A stretch of 64,000 nucleotides of DNA from Phyllostachys edulis (taxonomy: Eukaryota > Streptophyta > Magnoliopsida > Poales > Poaceae). The notes under the pieces were generated by a model. That model was not told where the DNA came from. It did no database searches and saw only the letters and a program-made list of their open reading frames with translations. The stretch is taken from positions 10,760,115-10,824,114 of the forward strand of contig CM070550.1 in assembly GCA_036346405.1 (NCBI GenBank), in the 5' to 3' direction. Below are positions 33,743-44,719 of this stretch, one piece after another. Every line of letters begins with the position of its first letter. Position 1 is the stretch's first letter. The position numbers were made by a program, and so were the translations under genes.

Positions 33743-35560
33743 TCATCCTCGCACTGGTCGGTCCACCGGGTCCCTCGGAGTGCGACAATTTGCGATCTGG
33801 ATGCCTCGTCTCTGGATGCCTCGTCTCATGACCTCCATGATCCGCTGCAGGACCCCTCTGGTGTCCCCCGGCGTCATGTGCTGAGCGGAGGCTACCAACT
33901 CGAAAATCTCTCGATGTAGATCAGTCTGCACAAGTAATGAACAAGTTGGAAACATAAATCTAGCAAAATAAATATGAATTAAGGATCGTTCAATACGTAC
34001 GGGGCGGTGGAAAGTGGAGTCCGGCTGGGTGGGGTACGTGTCGGACGTCGTAGCCTCGTGTCGTGGTGGGTCGACCACGACCCGGACGCAGTGAAGCCTT
34101 GTCCAACTAGCGTACCACTCCATGTACTCTCTATACGTCTCAGGGTCGTAGGGATCATCCCCACACTAGATGGGGTCCTCATGCGCGCCACTCTAAGCCT
34201 CAACCCAAGGCCTCATCCTGTCCAACTAGGACATCGTGCCACGTACTCCCTTCCTAGTGTACCTATGGACGGCAAGACAATTATTTGGTCGGCACGTAAC
34301 ACACATTGTACGAAAGAAGTAAAGAGTGAACTTACGCGGGTCGCGGCATCAAGACTCGTCCCCCCAAGGGCCGGGACCTCCGTCAGCAGATCGAACTAGT
34401 GCAGACCCATCGCACTGGTACTCCTCCACGAAGACATCATGCACCAAGGCCCTCCGTGTGTACCAGTACACGTAGTCTCTCGTGCAAAGGATTGACAGTC
34501 TATCGGGCGTGCGCGCGTTCACCCTCTCCCGAGTGTACGTTGTCCAGATGACACGATCATCGGTCAGCTGATTGAACATCACAACGTACTCCGGGTAGGA
34601 CCCTTGTGAAGTGATCGGCGTGTAGGTGACCTGTGCAATAGAACACCGCAAACTTAGCACACGAAATTATGATTACAATACGAAAAATAATAAATGATCA
34701 TGAAACTAACCCGTCGGCGGCACCACACCGTGCCCATGGCTCACGGCCCACGTTGTCGCCTCGGGCGCATAAGCTTACCACGACGCTTCCCAGTCCAAAT
34801 TGTGGTCATTCGACGAAGCACTCGGCGGACCACAACCGCAGGCGAAGCATCCGGAGAGGATGGAGCTGTTCGGGCATGATGGCAAACGCCACACGGTCGC
34901 GACGCCACGCGACAAGACGACCGACCCAGCGAGAGAGGATCTCCTCCACCGGCAAGTCCGCCAGCTCACGTACGAACCGAACGTAGTGCTTGTCGACGCT
35001 ATCACCGTGGGACCCCAGGAACATGACCCACCTGAACAACCACAGTAGGTAGGCCTTGAAGTGGCTCCTAACAATGACGTCCCCTGCGTTCGGCGCCATA
35101 CGCTCGGGCTGCAAGAAGACATGTACATGTTAGCAAGATTCACATATGAATTGATGCGAGATGGTAATAGTTACAAATACTTATGTAGAATTGGCAAATC
35201 CACCTCAACGTCGGCCCGTGTGGGCTGCTGAACTCCATGTACTCGCTGCCCGACGGTAGCACATCATGGAACCTCGCTAGGAGGTCCGCGGCGCCAAGTG
35301 GGTCGAGATGTCGACGCCGCCATAGGGGAGCTCGTAGGGCAACCCGGCCAGAAGCTCACGCCCCGAGCGCTTGCGCCATCTCCCCGCATGTAAGATGGAA
35401 CGTGTGCATCTCGCCTCCAGGTCAACCAAAGACTGCCGCCAGGCTCAACAGATGGAAAACACCTAGACGCATTTACCAGCACCGTGGTCTCGTCGCCCTC
35501 CCACGCCGCCTCCACCATCCTCACTAGTGGAAGGAGGCTCGCCGCTCAACTCGCGTCGAA
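33743..35560 (-). pseudogene. Plant mobile domain (PMD, MAIN/MAIL-like) transposon gene remnant
   Basis: Minus-strand pieces follow the PMD family order: near 35390 EMHTFHLTCGEMAQAL, the family's N-terminal signature; near 35250 ADLLARFHDVLPSGSEYMEF; 35114-34806 RSHFKAYLLWLFRWVMFLGS and LRLRLWSAECF; 34633-34349 VTYTPITSQGSYPE and an RDYVYWYTRRALVHDVFVEE stretch; 34123-33743 EWYASWTRLHCVRVVVDPPR then LHREIFELVASAQ. GT-AG-like borders separate several pieces. Frameshifts and stops occur in the first and second blocks. PMD proteins in plants include silencing factors of the MAIN type but are mostly spread by transposable elements; the flanking palindrome-bearing end supports a transposon copy. 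Confidence 0.75.
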
Positions 35561-35839
35561 ACGATTAAGAACAACGTGATCGCACGCAAAGTAGTCGACC
35601 GCGATTGAGTGCATTAAGGTCGAACTATGCGCACTCGGAACCCGTGTTGGTGCAACCTCTATGCCCGATGGGCGCAGCCCACAACGCGCTAAGTTCAATC
35701 GGCCGCCTCCAGTGGCACACGATCGAGGCGCTACGCGACGCGTGTCAATCACCAGGTCAAGCAACTCATAGTGGCATGCGTCCGCCATACCTACAAAATA
35801 AGTGCATGCATTGTAAAGACTACGAAACATGCACAAAAA

Positions 35840-36740
35840 CCAAAATTCCTACTTTAAAAATAATTTTCGGCGTTAACAGAATAATTATCACACAAAAATG
35901 TAAACCTAATTTATGCTACTCAGCAATTTAAATAGATTTGTAATAGGGTCTTCCAATTTAGAGGATATTTTTAAATATTTTTCAAGTGCAGATATAAACA
36001 ATAAACAAAGTTCTTCCTATTTTCCTAGTTTCGTAGTTTAAAATTAATTTTGACATTAACAATATAATTACCACGCACAAATGGGAAGCTAAATAAAGTC
36101 GAGATTTTTTTTACATATTTCTAATAGTCAGTCTTCCTATTTCACGATTTATCCTAAATCGCTCGATCGTTTGTAGAATATTCATAACATGTGTACGATT
36201 TAACTACACTATACACATCTCAAATAATGTAGTACATAATTTGACTACAATTATCTAATCTACTTAATTCTATGTCGCTATTCTACTTAACTCTATGTAC
36301 TTAATTTTACTTGCTATTCTACTCGCTACAGCTCAAATGATGTACTTAATTCTACATAATTTGACATAATGTACAAGATTGCAAAAAAAAATACATGTAA
36401 GATGGCCGGCCCACCGGATCTGATGCTCTGTCAATCTCTCTCCTCCACGGCGAACTAGAAGAGCTTCGCTACCTTTCTTCTCTTCCTCTCCTCCTCTCTT
36501 TTATTTTTTTCTAGAATTAAAATGAGTTTTGGAGAATTTTTTTTGGGGCTTTTATAGATAGCATCCTGTCGCCAGTTCAACTGGCGACAAGAAGACTGCT
36601 CGGTTCCTGAACTGGTGACAGGTAGTTGGACCGGCGACAGCAGAGGAAGAGCGTCCCTGTTGTTAGTCAGGGACCCATTTTTGTAATTTTTTAGGGCGGT
36701 TATTTATTTTTGTAAATATCTTTTTTAAAAAATTATCTTA
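35840..36740 (-). mobile_element. Palindrome-bearing transposon end (copy II), with promoter for the PMD gene
   Basis: 35840-36740 is an inverted copy of 52790-53880. It includes a near-perfect palindrome around 36567-36589 (gtcgccagttcaactggcga) and two decayed ones up to 36640. On the minus strand a TATAAAAG box (plus-strand 36549-36556) lies just downstream of the palindromes and is followed by a G/A-rich leader. This suggests a transcript reading into the PMD exons. The opposite end of this element was not found. Confidence 0.6.
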
Positions 36741-37065
36741 AAAAAAATTCAATTAGTGACATACCAGTACAGTACTAGTACTCTATAACTTAGCAATCAG
36801 CCACCAATATTTAATTTAGCACCTTTTTTTTTTTTTGCTATTTTTAACTTAGCACTATGTTGACAAAAAATATAAAAGATATTATTGCATGGTCTTTCCC
36901 TATCTTATCTTAACTAATAAAAGAAGGAGTTTACTTCGCAGCGGGAAATCGTCTCACCCCTTTCTCTTCCCACGACTCGTGAGTGCGTCTATGCCCCCCA
37001 CTTCTTCCGTAACCATCGAAACAGTCACCGCCCCACTTCTTCTTCACATGCACATGCCGAACATT

Positions 37066-37226
37066 CACACGGTAAGGAATATACTTGGAGTTAGATCCGA
37101 ATGCCAGTTCATGACTTCTATGAGCAGCCATCGGTCGAGGATTTGGTACCAGACCTCATCTGACCAGGATACTTGTTAAGTAACATCTGAAATCCTTACG
37201 ACTATAGGGGTCGTTAGCCAAAGGAC
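37066..37226 (+). repeat. Dispersed ~160-bp repeat, copy 2
   Basis: Partner of 585-746. Here it lies about 570 bp upstream of the methyltransferase start codon, so it could contribute to that promoter. No coding content. Confidence 0.6.
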
Positions 37227-37801
37227 TGCACTATGCAGCAAATCCGCAACGTCACACCCTTGGATATCCTTGCCGATGGCCGATGCATCCGCAGCTCCTC
37301 CAAACTGGAAGCAAAACGGCGTGCTTGTCCTCTCCGCGCGACAGCTCCAGTCGCGTCCGCTCCTACGCTTTCAATTAATAACTTCGACACACCTCCCGCT
37401 GGCTCGGCGCGTCGCCGTCGCCGTCGCACCACAGTTCGCGCGGCCCCGACCTGACGCACGTCGTACGAGCGAAGCAGCGTAAGCCCCCCGAAAAATCACG
37501 CACCACCCGTGATCCAGACACATATGTGCACACAAAGCAGCCCCCCGAATTAGCTAAAGCTCATGCACGTACGTGTGGTCCTCTTTCCTTATCTCTTCCT
37601 CGCGCCTTTTGCACTCACCATACAACGAACGATCGATGTAAAGCGAGAGGTTTATTAAGTGGACGTCACACACTGGAAGTGGTAGTGATGAACCAGCTAG
37701 CCAGTGCGTGTACTGGATATGTCTGTAGCTACGACATTGTGTGGTGTGGCCGGCCGCTACCTCTGTGTGTGCAAGAAAGAAGAGGCTTTTGAGAGCTGGC
37801 C

Positions 37802-39396
37802 ATGTCGAAGGAGGAGGAGGTCGAAGTGTGCGTCAATGGTGACGTGGAGGCGGAGGGCGGCGGCGGCCAGGGCGAGGGCGAGCTTGCGGCGGTGATGGCG
37901 CAGCTGGCGTCGGAGGGCGTGCGGGCGCTGCACGCGCGGGTGGAGGAGGAGTGGGGCCCCGTGCTGCAGAGCGCGTGCCAGACGGCGGCGGCGCGGGCGC
38001 TGTGGGCGCGCTCGGTGCGCGACCCGGCGGCGGGGTGCTGGCCGGGGAGAGGTTCCTCAGGGGCCTCCACGAGAAGATGCGGCGCGACGAGCGGGCCGGC
38101 GGGCGGGAGGTGCCGGGGGTCATGATCGCCGTGCGGATGCTGTGGTTCGACGGGCGCATCGAGGCCGCCGTCGGCGCGCTCGGCGGCGCCGCGCAGGTTG
38201 TCCTCCTCCTCGGTGCAGGTTCGTAATGCATGCGTGCATGTACGTATACTTACGCGCATAAATGCGTGTCCCAGTATTGAAATATTGTGTTTCTTCGACG
38301 CGCGCGGATCATATCGTATTATACGGATGCATCCTGCATGCATGCGTAAGTACAATAGCATAGAGCTCATTATACGTATATATTTTTGTGCGGCAATGCA
38401 TGGTATATTTTGGGAAGAACAGGAGGATCAAAGAACAGTGGAAATATCAAACCGACAGGATGGTTTGCTAGTTTATTGTTTCATATATATGATTTAATTT
38501 GTCAGACTTTTGAGTCTCAAAAAACTGTCAAGACTTCTAGATTCTAATAAGTTTTTGTGCTTTAACAGCTGCGAGTTTTATTTGTGTACTTTTTTGCCAT
38601 ATATGAACAAGATCAGCTGCGACATTTATAAAATGCAATGGACATATAACATTTTGCAGTAGACGAAGCAAGATGAAGAAATTCATTTCTCAACAAATAT
38701 CTTCATTTGTACAACAGTTTATGTTGCAAAAAGAGAGAGGCTGCCTGATTTGGATAACAAATAATGTTTTTATAGGGATGGATGCGAGAGCCTTTCGATT
38801 GAGCTGCCTGCACGGTATTTGAACTCGACTTCCCGGAGCTCCTAGAAATGAAATATGATCTTCCGAATGAAGCAATGAGTTCTGCAAATCATCAGAAACT
38901 CACCATGATGGCAAAATCATCGACTAGGGTTCCTGCTGACATACGAGATGGAGATTGGATCACCAAGCTACAGAGCTGTGGGTATGTTCCTGAAAGAAAC
39001 ACCATATGGGTTCTTGAAGGAATTCTTTATTACCTTCATCATGTGCATGCTATGCAAGTCCTCGAAACCATTGTGGCATGCCGCACCTCAGCCTGCACCA
39101 TCCTCCTGGCTGACTTCATGAACAAGAATGCAGCATCACTCTCTCGGACGATGTACCATTTCTACCATGACAACCCTGATCTCCTGCTGCCTTCTATTGG
39201 GTTCTCTCAGGCAACATTGTCACAAATTGGCGATCCACAAGCACGTTTTGGGCTGCTAAATCACCCACAGAACCTGTTTGATAAACTGAGGAGATTGCCA
39301 AGATCAGTGGATACATATCCAAAGGATGGCACACCATGCTGCAGATTGTATCTGGTGGAAGCCTCTGCTTCTCCAGATGATCATACCACCTTATAG
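37802..39396 (+). pseudogene. LCMT-family SAM-dependent methyltransferase, two exons, two frameshifts
   Basis: Exon 1 (37802-38218) starts MSKEEEVEVCVNGDVEAEGG and contains WARSVRDPAAG, then after a 1-base loss at a GGGG run (about 38030) LAGERFLRGLHEKMRRDERA, and ends VVLLGAG. Exon 2 begins at 38776 after a 557-bp intron and completes the SAM-binding motif as GAGMDARAFRL. A second frameshift near 38815 precedes TVFELDFPELLEMKYDL. From there to TAG at 39394-39396 the frame is open, with ILYYLHHVHAMQVLETIVAC and ILLADFMNKNAASL. The family (PF04072) includes leucine carboxyl methyltransferases and uncharacterised O-methyltransferases; the substrate is not predictable. Total coding length, about 345 codons, is normal. 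Either a young pseudogene or a gene with two sequence errors; the G-run makes error possible. Confidence 0.75.
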
Positions 39397-40082
39397 GACT
39401 TTATGTCCATTGGATCGCCATTTGAGATAATTATGCTTCTTTATTTTCCTCTGATTACTTGCAGAATTCATTAGCACTCAACCCAGATGTGACTTTGTAT
39501 AATACCTTTCGGTCTGAGATAATACACAAAATCTTGTCAGTGAAAATATATTATCAAGTTGTTGCCCTATTCTTCACTCATCTCTAATACCTTCCAAGTA
39601 ACCTTCCAAGTAATTGCACTTTATTTAAAAACCATCAATAAGTACGAGCATACAACAAACTTGTGGTACACTAAGATCAACCAGAAGAAGAAAATTCCAC
39701 TAAATTTCAGTTTCATGTAGTTGAATGATACATATTCTAATATATACATGGGTAAATATTTTACTGGTGTTAAATTGACTTAAAAGTTGTGGAACTTAAC
39801 AGATGGAAAACCTTGGAGGGAATAGCTGAAACAAAATTTTAACCTAGTAAATCAAAACCTCCCTAATCACTTATGTTATTTCCATTTCCCTTTTATTGAG
39901 GTGGCGTTTTTTTACCATAAATAGCATGTATCAAATAAAATATACAAGAAAAGGCACTGATGAACAAAGGCCAAAGGTAAACGAAACCATAGAAGTAAAA
40001 CAAAAACATAAGTAATTCCGAAATTATTTAAGCCACAAGAGGTGTTTCTAAGTAAATTTGATGGAAATCGGCCCAAAAAAAT
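39397..40082. other. Tail-to-tail intergenic region
   Basis: This separates the plus-strand methyltransferase from the minus-strand lumen-protein gene. AT-rich, presumably both 3' UTRs. No other feature seen. Confidence 0.5.
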
Positions 40083-41665
40083 CTAGACACCTAAACAATC
40101 TTTAACACTCTGTTCAAATTTGTCGAGGGCGGAGATAGTGCTCAGCAAGTCATCCTTCATCTTCTCTCTGCGGTACAGTGAAGTTGGTAAGTGCCAGTGC
40201 ATTTATTAGCTTGCAATGGCTCCAAAGCAGTTCCATAGAAAATCCAGAAATGTAATCTACATCCTAAAACCCCTCTCGTAGGGAAATTTAAAGGAATGAG
40301 CACACAGTCATTTTTATTGAATTACTACAGAGTATTAGGGAGCAAAATTGTAAAATTCACTTGATGGGAACATGAAAATACGTAGGAAACTGGAGAAAAC
40401 AATCTGAGGAATAACAACAATGAGTAGTTAGTAACTTCCTATAATGACACAAGACCTATCTTCTTGGTTTAAAAGAAAATCTACAACAAATACTGAATTG
40501 GTCGCCCTTGGACAAGTTATTGAATATGCAACAGCTAGAATATACAAAAAAGATAATATCAAAGAAAAGCCTTTTACCTACACCATATGAAAACATCAAG
40601 CTGTTACATATAGTTAAGAGCCGAGCATATTCAGACACGTAGCATTAGAAAAACTAAGAAAAGTGGTGTGGCCACATTACGCACCTATCACCACTGAGCT
40701 CAAAGTTACTGTTCTCCGCCACAGTTCCCAGGTCGGAGAATGACCTGCAAAAGGTTAGTTAACCCTCAGTTACTCAACATAATATACTGAAATTTGGTAA
40801 GTTTATTGAAACGTTAGCGATAAACCTACTGTATTAGCTCGGCAAGCCTAGTATCAGCTTCAATCTTGAGAGGATCCTTATCGGAGAGCAGCGATGCAGC
40901 ATTCTTCAGTATCAAGCTGAATGTGCAGACCTACAGGGTAATTCAATCAAACACCTGGAGTGCCAAAAACAAACCACCGATGGCTAATGCTAGCCCCCAA
41001 CCTCAACGCCAGTCTGCGACTGGAATGCCACAATCGAGTTCCTCTGCCGCGGCACGCAGTCCCTCCCTGCCGCACTCCCCCTCCCCCTCACCTCCTCGGC
41101 GTCCTCAGCAGACGCATTCGCCGAAGCTGAATTGCAAAGCCACAATTGCCAAGAACCGTACGGACATAACGAACCAAAATAGGGAAGGACTGACTAAGCA
41201 AATGGAAATACCGAGAAGGTTCTGGGCTTTGAGGAGGCTGTCGCGGGAGGCGGCGATGGGCGCAAGGAGGAAGCGCGCTGACTTCTTCTTCTGCTCCCGG
41301 AGCAACTCCTTCGGCCCAGCTGCGCGTACCAACAAGAAGTGCAAGCAGAGGAAAGAAGGGTGAGGATTGAGGGGTACGGTCTCTGGCGAGCTGTCACCAG
41401 TAGTTAAATAGAGGAAGGTGTTCGTACGGATGCCGAGGGAGAAGGCGGCGGCGGCGGGGCGGGGCGGCGAGGCGACCAGGATGAGGACGAGGAGGGCGGT
41501 GCGGCGAGAGGAGAGGTTCAGAGGCGCTTGTGGCAGTTGCGAGGACTCCCGGAGGAGGAAGGAGGAGGCGCTGGTGGCGCGCCTGAGAGCTGGCGTCACC
41601 GTTGCCGGCGCCGGCGGCCGCGGTGGCACGGTGAACGAGTGGATGGCGGGCATTGGGGCGCTCAT
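40083..41665 (-). CDS. Chloroplast thylakoid-lumen protein (16.5-kDa lumen protein / MPH2-like), six exons
   Basis: Exons on the minus strand: 41665-41428, 41319-41212, 41126-41002, 40930-40830, 40744-40685, 40167-40083. All introns are GT-AG and phases agree, giving 238 codons plus TAG. The N-terminus is a bipartite transit peptide: a Ser/Pro/Ala-rich stromal part, then twin arginine (residues 54-55), a hydrophobic run (57-65) and AAAA (71-74), as in Tat-routed lumen proteins. The mature part has LREQKKKSARFLLAPIAASR, RNSIVAFQSQTGVEV, LKNAASLLSDKDPLKIEADT and C-terminal ISALDKFEQSVKDCLGV. This pattern resembles the lumenal 16.5-kDa protein (MPH2 in Arabidopsis), implicated in PSII repair under strong light; I am surer of the lumen location than of the exact orthologue. 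Met5 is an alternative start. Confidence 0.85.
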
Positions 41666-42103
41666 GGTTGTTGCGGGATGTGCTTCTGTGTGGGGCCTTC
41701 AAACTTTCTGGAAGCCTATTTTGTGCACTCGTGCCCGTCTCCGAAGTCCGAAGGCAGTTTACCAGGCCACAGCACACAGCCAGACGACAGGTTCCGTTTT
41801 AATCAGGGGGATACGTATTCATAGCTCACGTTTTCAGGCGGCTGTAACAGCCTAACAGGTCATATGTTTCCGCTTCTGATGGCGCCCGCGTCTTAAACAG
41901 TTTCGTGAAAAACGGCTGACTCGACCGATTAATCGGTGACGGTGGCTAAATCATTCGTATAATCAGAGTGTAATTAACGCCATCGAATAATTAATTGACA
42001 GTATAATTCAATTAATCGGTCGTTTGATTAATCACCCGTTTTTCCGTTTAATCACAAAACAACTTATTTATTCACTAATTACAATAAAATTAGTTTATAA
42101 CAT
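41666..42103. other. Upstream region of the lumen-protein gene
   Basis: The proximal 200 bp should hold the promoter. The distal part (41910-42100) contains repeated ATTAATCG-type words that continue after the MULE at 43150-43210, so the MULE has split an older repeat. Confidence 0.4.
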
Positions 42104-42989
42104 GGCAAAATTTAATATATGCCACTCTAAAAGATAGCACTTTGAAAAATACCACTCTAGAACATGAAATTGGAAATTTGCCACTCCAAAACTTATCTCT
42201 TTAGATTTTTGCTACTCTTGGATATTTTTGCCCTCCCTACTCCCTTCTTCCTTCCTCCCGACTGGCGCCAAGTCGCCGCTTCCTCTTTGCCCGACCCCTC
42301 CCCATCCTTTGCCCTCCCTCCTCCCTTCTTCCTCCCGACTGACAGACGCCAAGTCGTCGCTTCCTTCTCGCCAGACCCATCCCCGGCCTTCAAGTCCGTC
42401 ACGCCAACCTCGGCTCGGGCTTCGACTTCCTCACCTACGCCGTCGCCAATGCCCCCCCTTTCCCTCGGCGACACCGCCACCGCCACCTCGACCCCTCCTT
42501 GCCCCCCGAGTACCGTCTCCATCGTCTCTGCCACTTCCCCCTTCCGCCCACACCTCGCCGACCGCCTCTCCCATGACCCCCTCCGCAGCTGCGCCAGCGT
42601 CTCCGCCCTCCGTGCCCTCGACGTCTGCTCCCACTCTCCATCCACCTCACCAAGGGCCTCCCCCGTGGACGAGCATGGGGCGGAGGCTCCATGCGACTTC
42701 AGCGTCATCATCACCAGCAAGCAGGCCATGGCATGGATGTTGGCAAGATGGCTCGCAGATGAGGAGAAATAAGCATGATTCACAAGACACACTGAGCTCA
42801 TTGGAGAATCATGGCATCACACTGTGTGCCGGTCGGGAGGAAGGAAGAAGGGGGAGGGAGGGCAAAAATGTCTGAGAGTGGCAAAAATCTAAAGATGCAA
42901 GTTTTGGAGTGGCATATTTCCAATTTTATGTTTTGGAGTGCCATTTTTCAAAGTGCCATCTTTTGGAGTGGCATGTATCAAATTTTGCC
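42104..42989. mobile_element. Mutator-like element with captured-looking GC-rich interior (Pack-MULE type)
   Basis: Terminal inverted repeats of about 115 bp start ggcaaaattt at both ends. A perfect 9-bp target duplication ttataacat flanks it (42095-42103 and 42990-42998). The interior 42225-42850 is very GC-rich and open in several frames (for example a plus frame 42164-42772), in sharp contrast to the AT-rich ends. An ~80-bp segment inside (gccctccct...cgccaagtcg) is duplicated in tandem and has an inverted relative near 42830. Composition and structure suggest captured gene sequence, but the donor is not recognised and no transposase is present. Confidence 0.85.
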
Positions 42990-43305
42990 TTATAACATTG
43001 TGTGGTGGTGTTCGTAGGATGTACCCTTTGGATGAAGCATTAACAATGAAATGTAAACCACGACAAATAATGTTTTGTAAAATGATAATTTATAATAACT
43101 TTGGGTAAATAAAATGTTTATAGTTAATTCTAAATATAAATTAATATATTAATAAGAATGCATAATCGCCCATTAAATTCTGATTAATTGGTCGTATCGC
43201 GATTAATCGCTTAGCATGACCTCATCAAACACATATTGTTTTCCACATCACTGATCTTAAATAAGAGGCTCTCACGTCGCACGTTGGCTCGAGGAAAAGA
43301 ATCTA

Positions 43306-44049
43306 GGGTTATTTAGATACATGTCACTGCTAACTTCCCACTTTTAAGATATTTCACTACAAAGTTTGTTATTCAAAATATGTCACTCTTAAGTTGATGA
43401 AATTAGATATATGTAATTCTAGATGAAAATACCATTGTCTTCTTCTTCCTCCTCCACCCCCTCCCCCTCCCAATCCCCACATCCGCCACCGCCTCCCATG
43501 GCCGCCGTCCCATCCGCGCCACCACTCCACTCCCTGCTCCTCCTCCTATCCCTCTACCTCACCGTCGTCGCCGCCAGCCTCCTAAAGATGTGGCGGTCAT
43601 AGTTGAACCATAGGTCTCAGTCAGCCATCAGCGTCGCGGCTCACGGCACGTGCAAGCCTGTCAACATCTGTGAGGCCAAGTGCCTCTGCACACTCGTCGT
43701 CCCTCAACACACGCCTCCACACGCTTGTTGTCCCTCATCATGCCAGCCCTCACCGTTGAGCCCATTAATGCCCACTGAGCCCATCTCCTTGCTAGATCTT
43801 GCGAAGAAGATGGTTCGAGGACGATTGTGGCGAGCCGTCGCCGAAGTTGTCGATGGTAGGTTGTGGAGAGAGAGAGGGAAGAAGGGGGGTGGGAGGAGGA
43901 AGGAGGAGAGGGGCATTATGGTCTTAAATTGTTCATAATAACATATTTCAAATAATTTACACTCTACAGTTACATATTTCGAATAACGAGCTTTGCAACG
44001 GTATATATCAAAAGCGGAAACTTTATAGTGACATGTATCTAAATAACCC
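43306..44049. mobile_element. Second Mutator-like element with gene-like interior (Pack-MULE type)
   Basis: Terminal inverted repeats of about 90 bp start gggttatttagatacatgtc at both ends. Flanks are aagaatcta (43297-43305) and aagaattcta (44050-44059), a 9-bp duplication with one inserted base. The interior contains an ATG at 43498 reading MAAVPSAPPLHSLLLLLSLY and ending soon after at a TAG, like the first exon of a secretory protein. Other frames show no known domain. No transposase. Confidence 0.8.
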
Positions 44050-44113
44050 AAGAATTCTATGCGCTATTCAACTCGTCATTGCGGCAAAGTACACGGATGA
44101 TACGTGCAAGCAT

Positions 44114-44694
44114 TAGGGGTGAAAACAGGTCGGATACTGGCGGATATTGCTCTTCCCGTATCCTAACCCATATTTTTACCCCAGATTCTGAGTCGGATAC
44201 AGGTACCCCTAGATACGGATACAGATATGGATTTTTCGATATACGGACACGGGGCGGATGTGGATCGGATTCAAATCGATCACGGATAACTTGACGAATA
44301 GTATACACATAAAGAAAAGATATAACTTCACCAACGAAAGTGTTAAATTATACTACCTATTAGAGAACTATTTTATACTACTTAACAACACAAACAGAAT
44401 CAAATGTAGATTCATATTATATATTAGTCAACGACTAGAAAACCATAGAGGATATTGATGTTTATCAGATATCCATTTTGTTGATTTACCTGATATCTTT
44501 AGGATATCCTATAAAATACGGATACAAATCGGATATTACTCTTCTCATATCCTAACCCATATTCCATGAGATTTTCCTAATACAGATATATATAATGTCG
44601 AATGTGAGCTGGGACTAAAAAGTGGTACCCGGCGATTTTTTTTCAGATACGACATTGGAACAGGCGGGAATTATCTGCCTTGTTTTCACCCCTA
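44114..44694. mobile_element. Non-autonomous hAT element
   Basis: Terminal inverted repeats taggggtgaaaac / gttttcaccccta, with 8-bp flanks gcaagcat (44106-44113) and gcgagcat (44695-44702) differing at one base. The 581-bp interior is full of GGATAC/GTATCC words, the subterminal-repeat style of hAT elements (presumed transposase sites). No coding capacity. Confidence 0.85.
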
Positions 44695-44719
44695 GCGAGC
44701 ATAACTAGAACCCACAACA

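Noticed and set aside
34669..35048. Plus-strand frames over the PMD region
   Set aside because: Antisense shadows; the PMD motifs read on the minus strand.
37729..38370. 213-codon minus frame over methyltransferase exon 1
   Set aside because: Shadow of the GC-rich plus-strand coding exon.
41077..41101. Possible 25-bp intron (gtgagg...gcag) in exon 3 of the lumen-protein gene
   Set aside because: Too short for a plant intron, and reading through keeps the frame and the expected motif after it.
42193..42801. 202-codon minus frame opposite a 202-codon plus frame in the Pack-MULE
   Set aside because: Both are open because of GC bias. Neither shows a domain, so neither is called as a gene.
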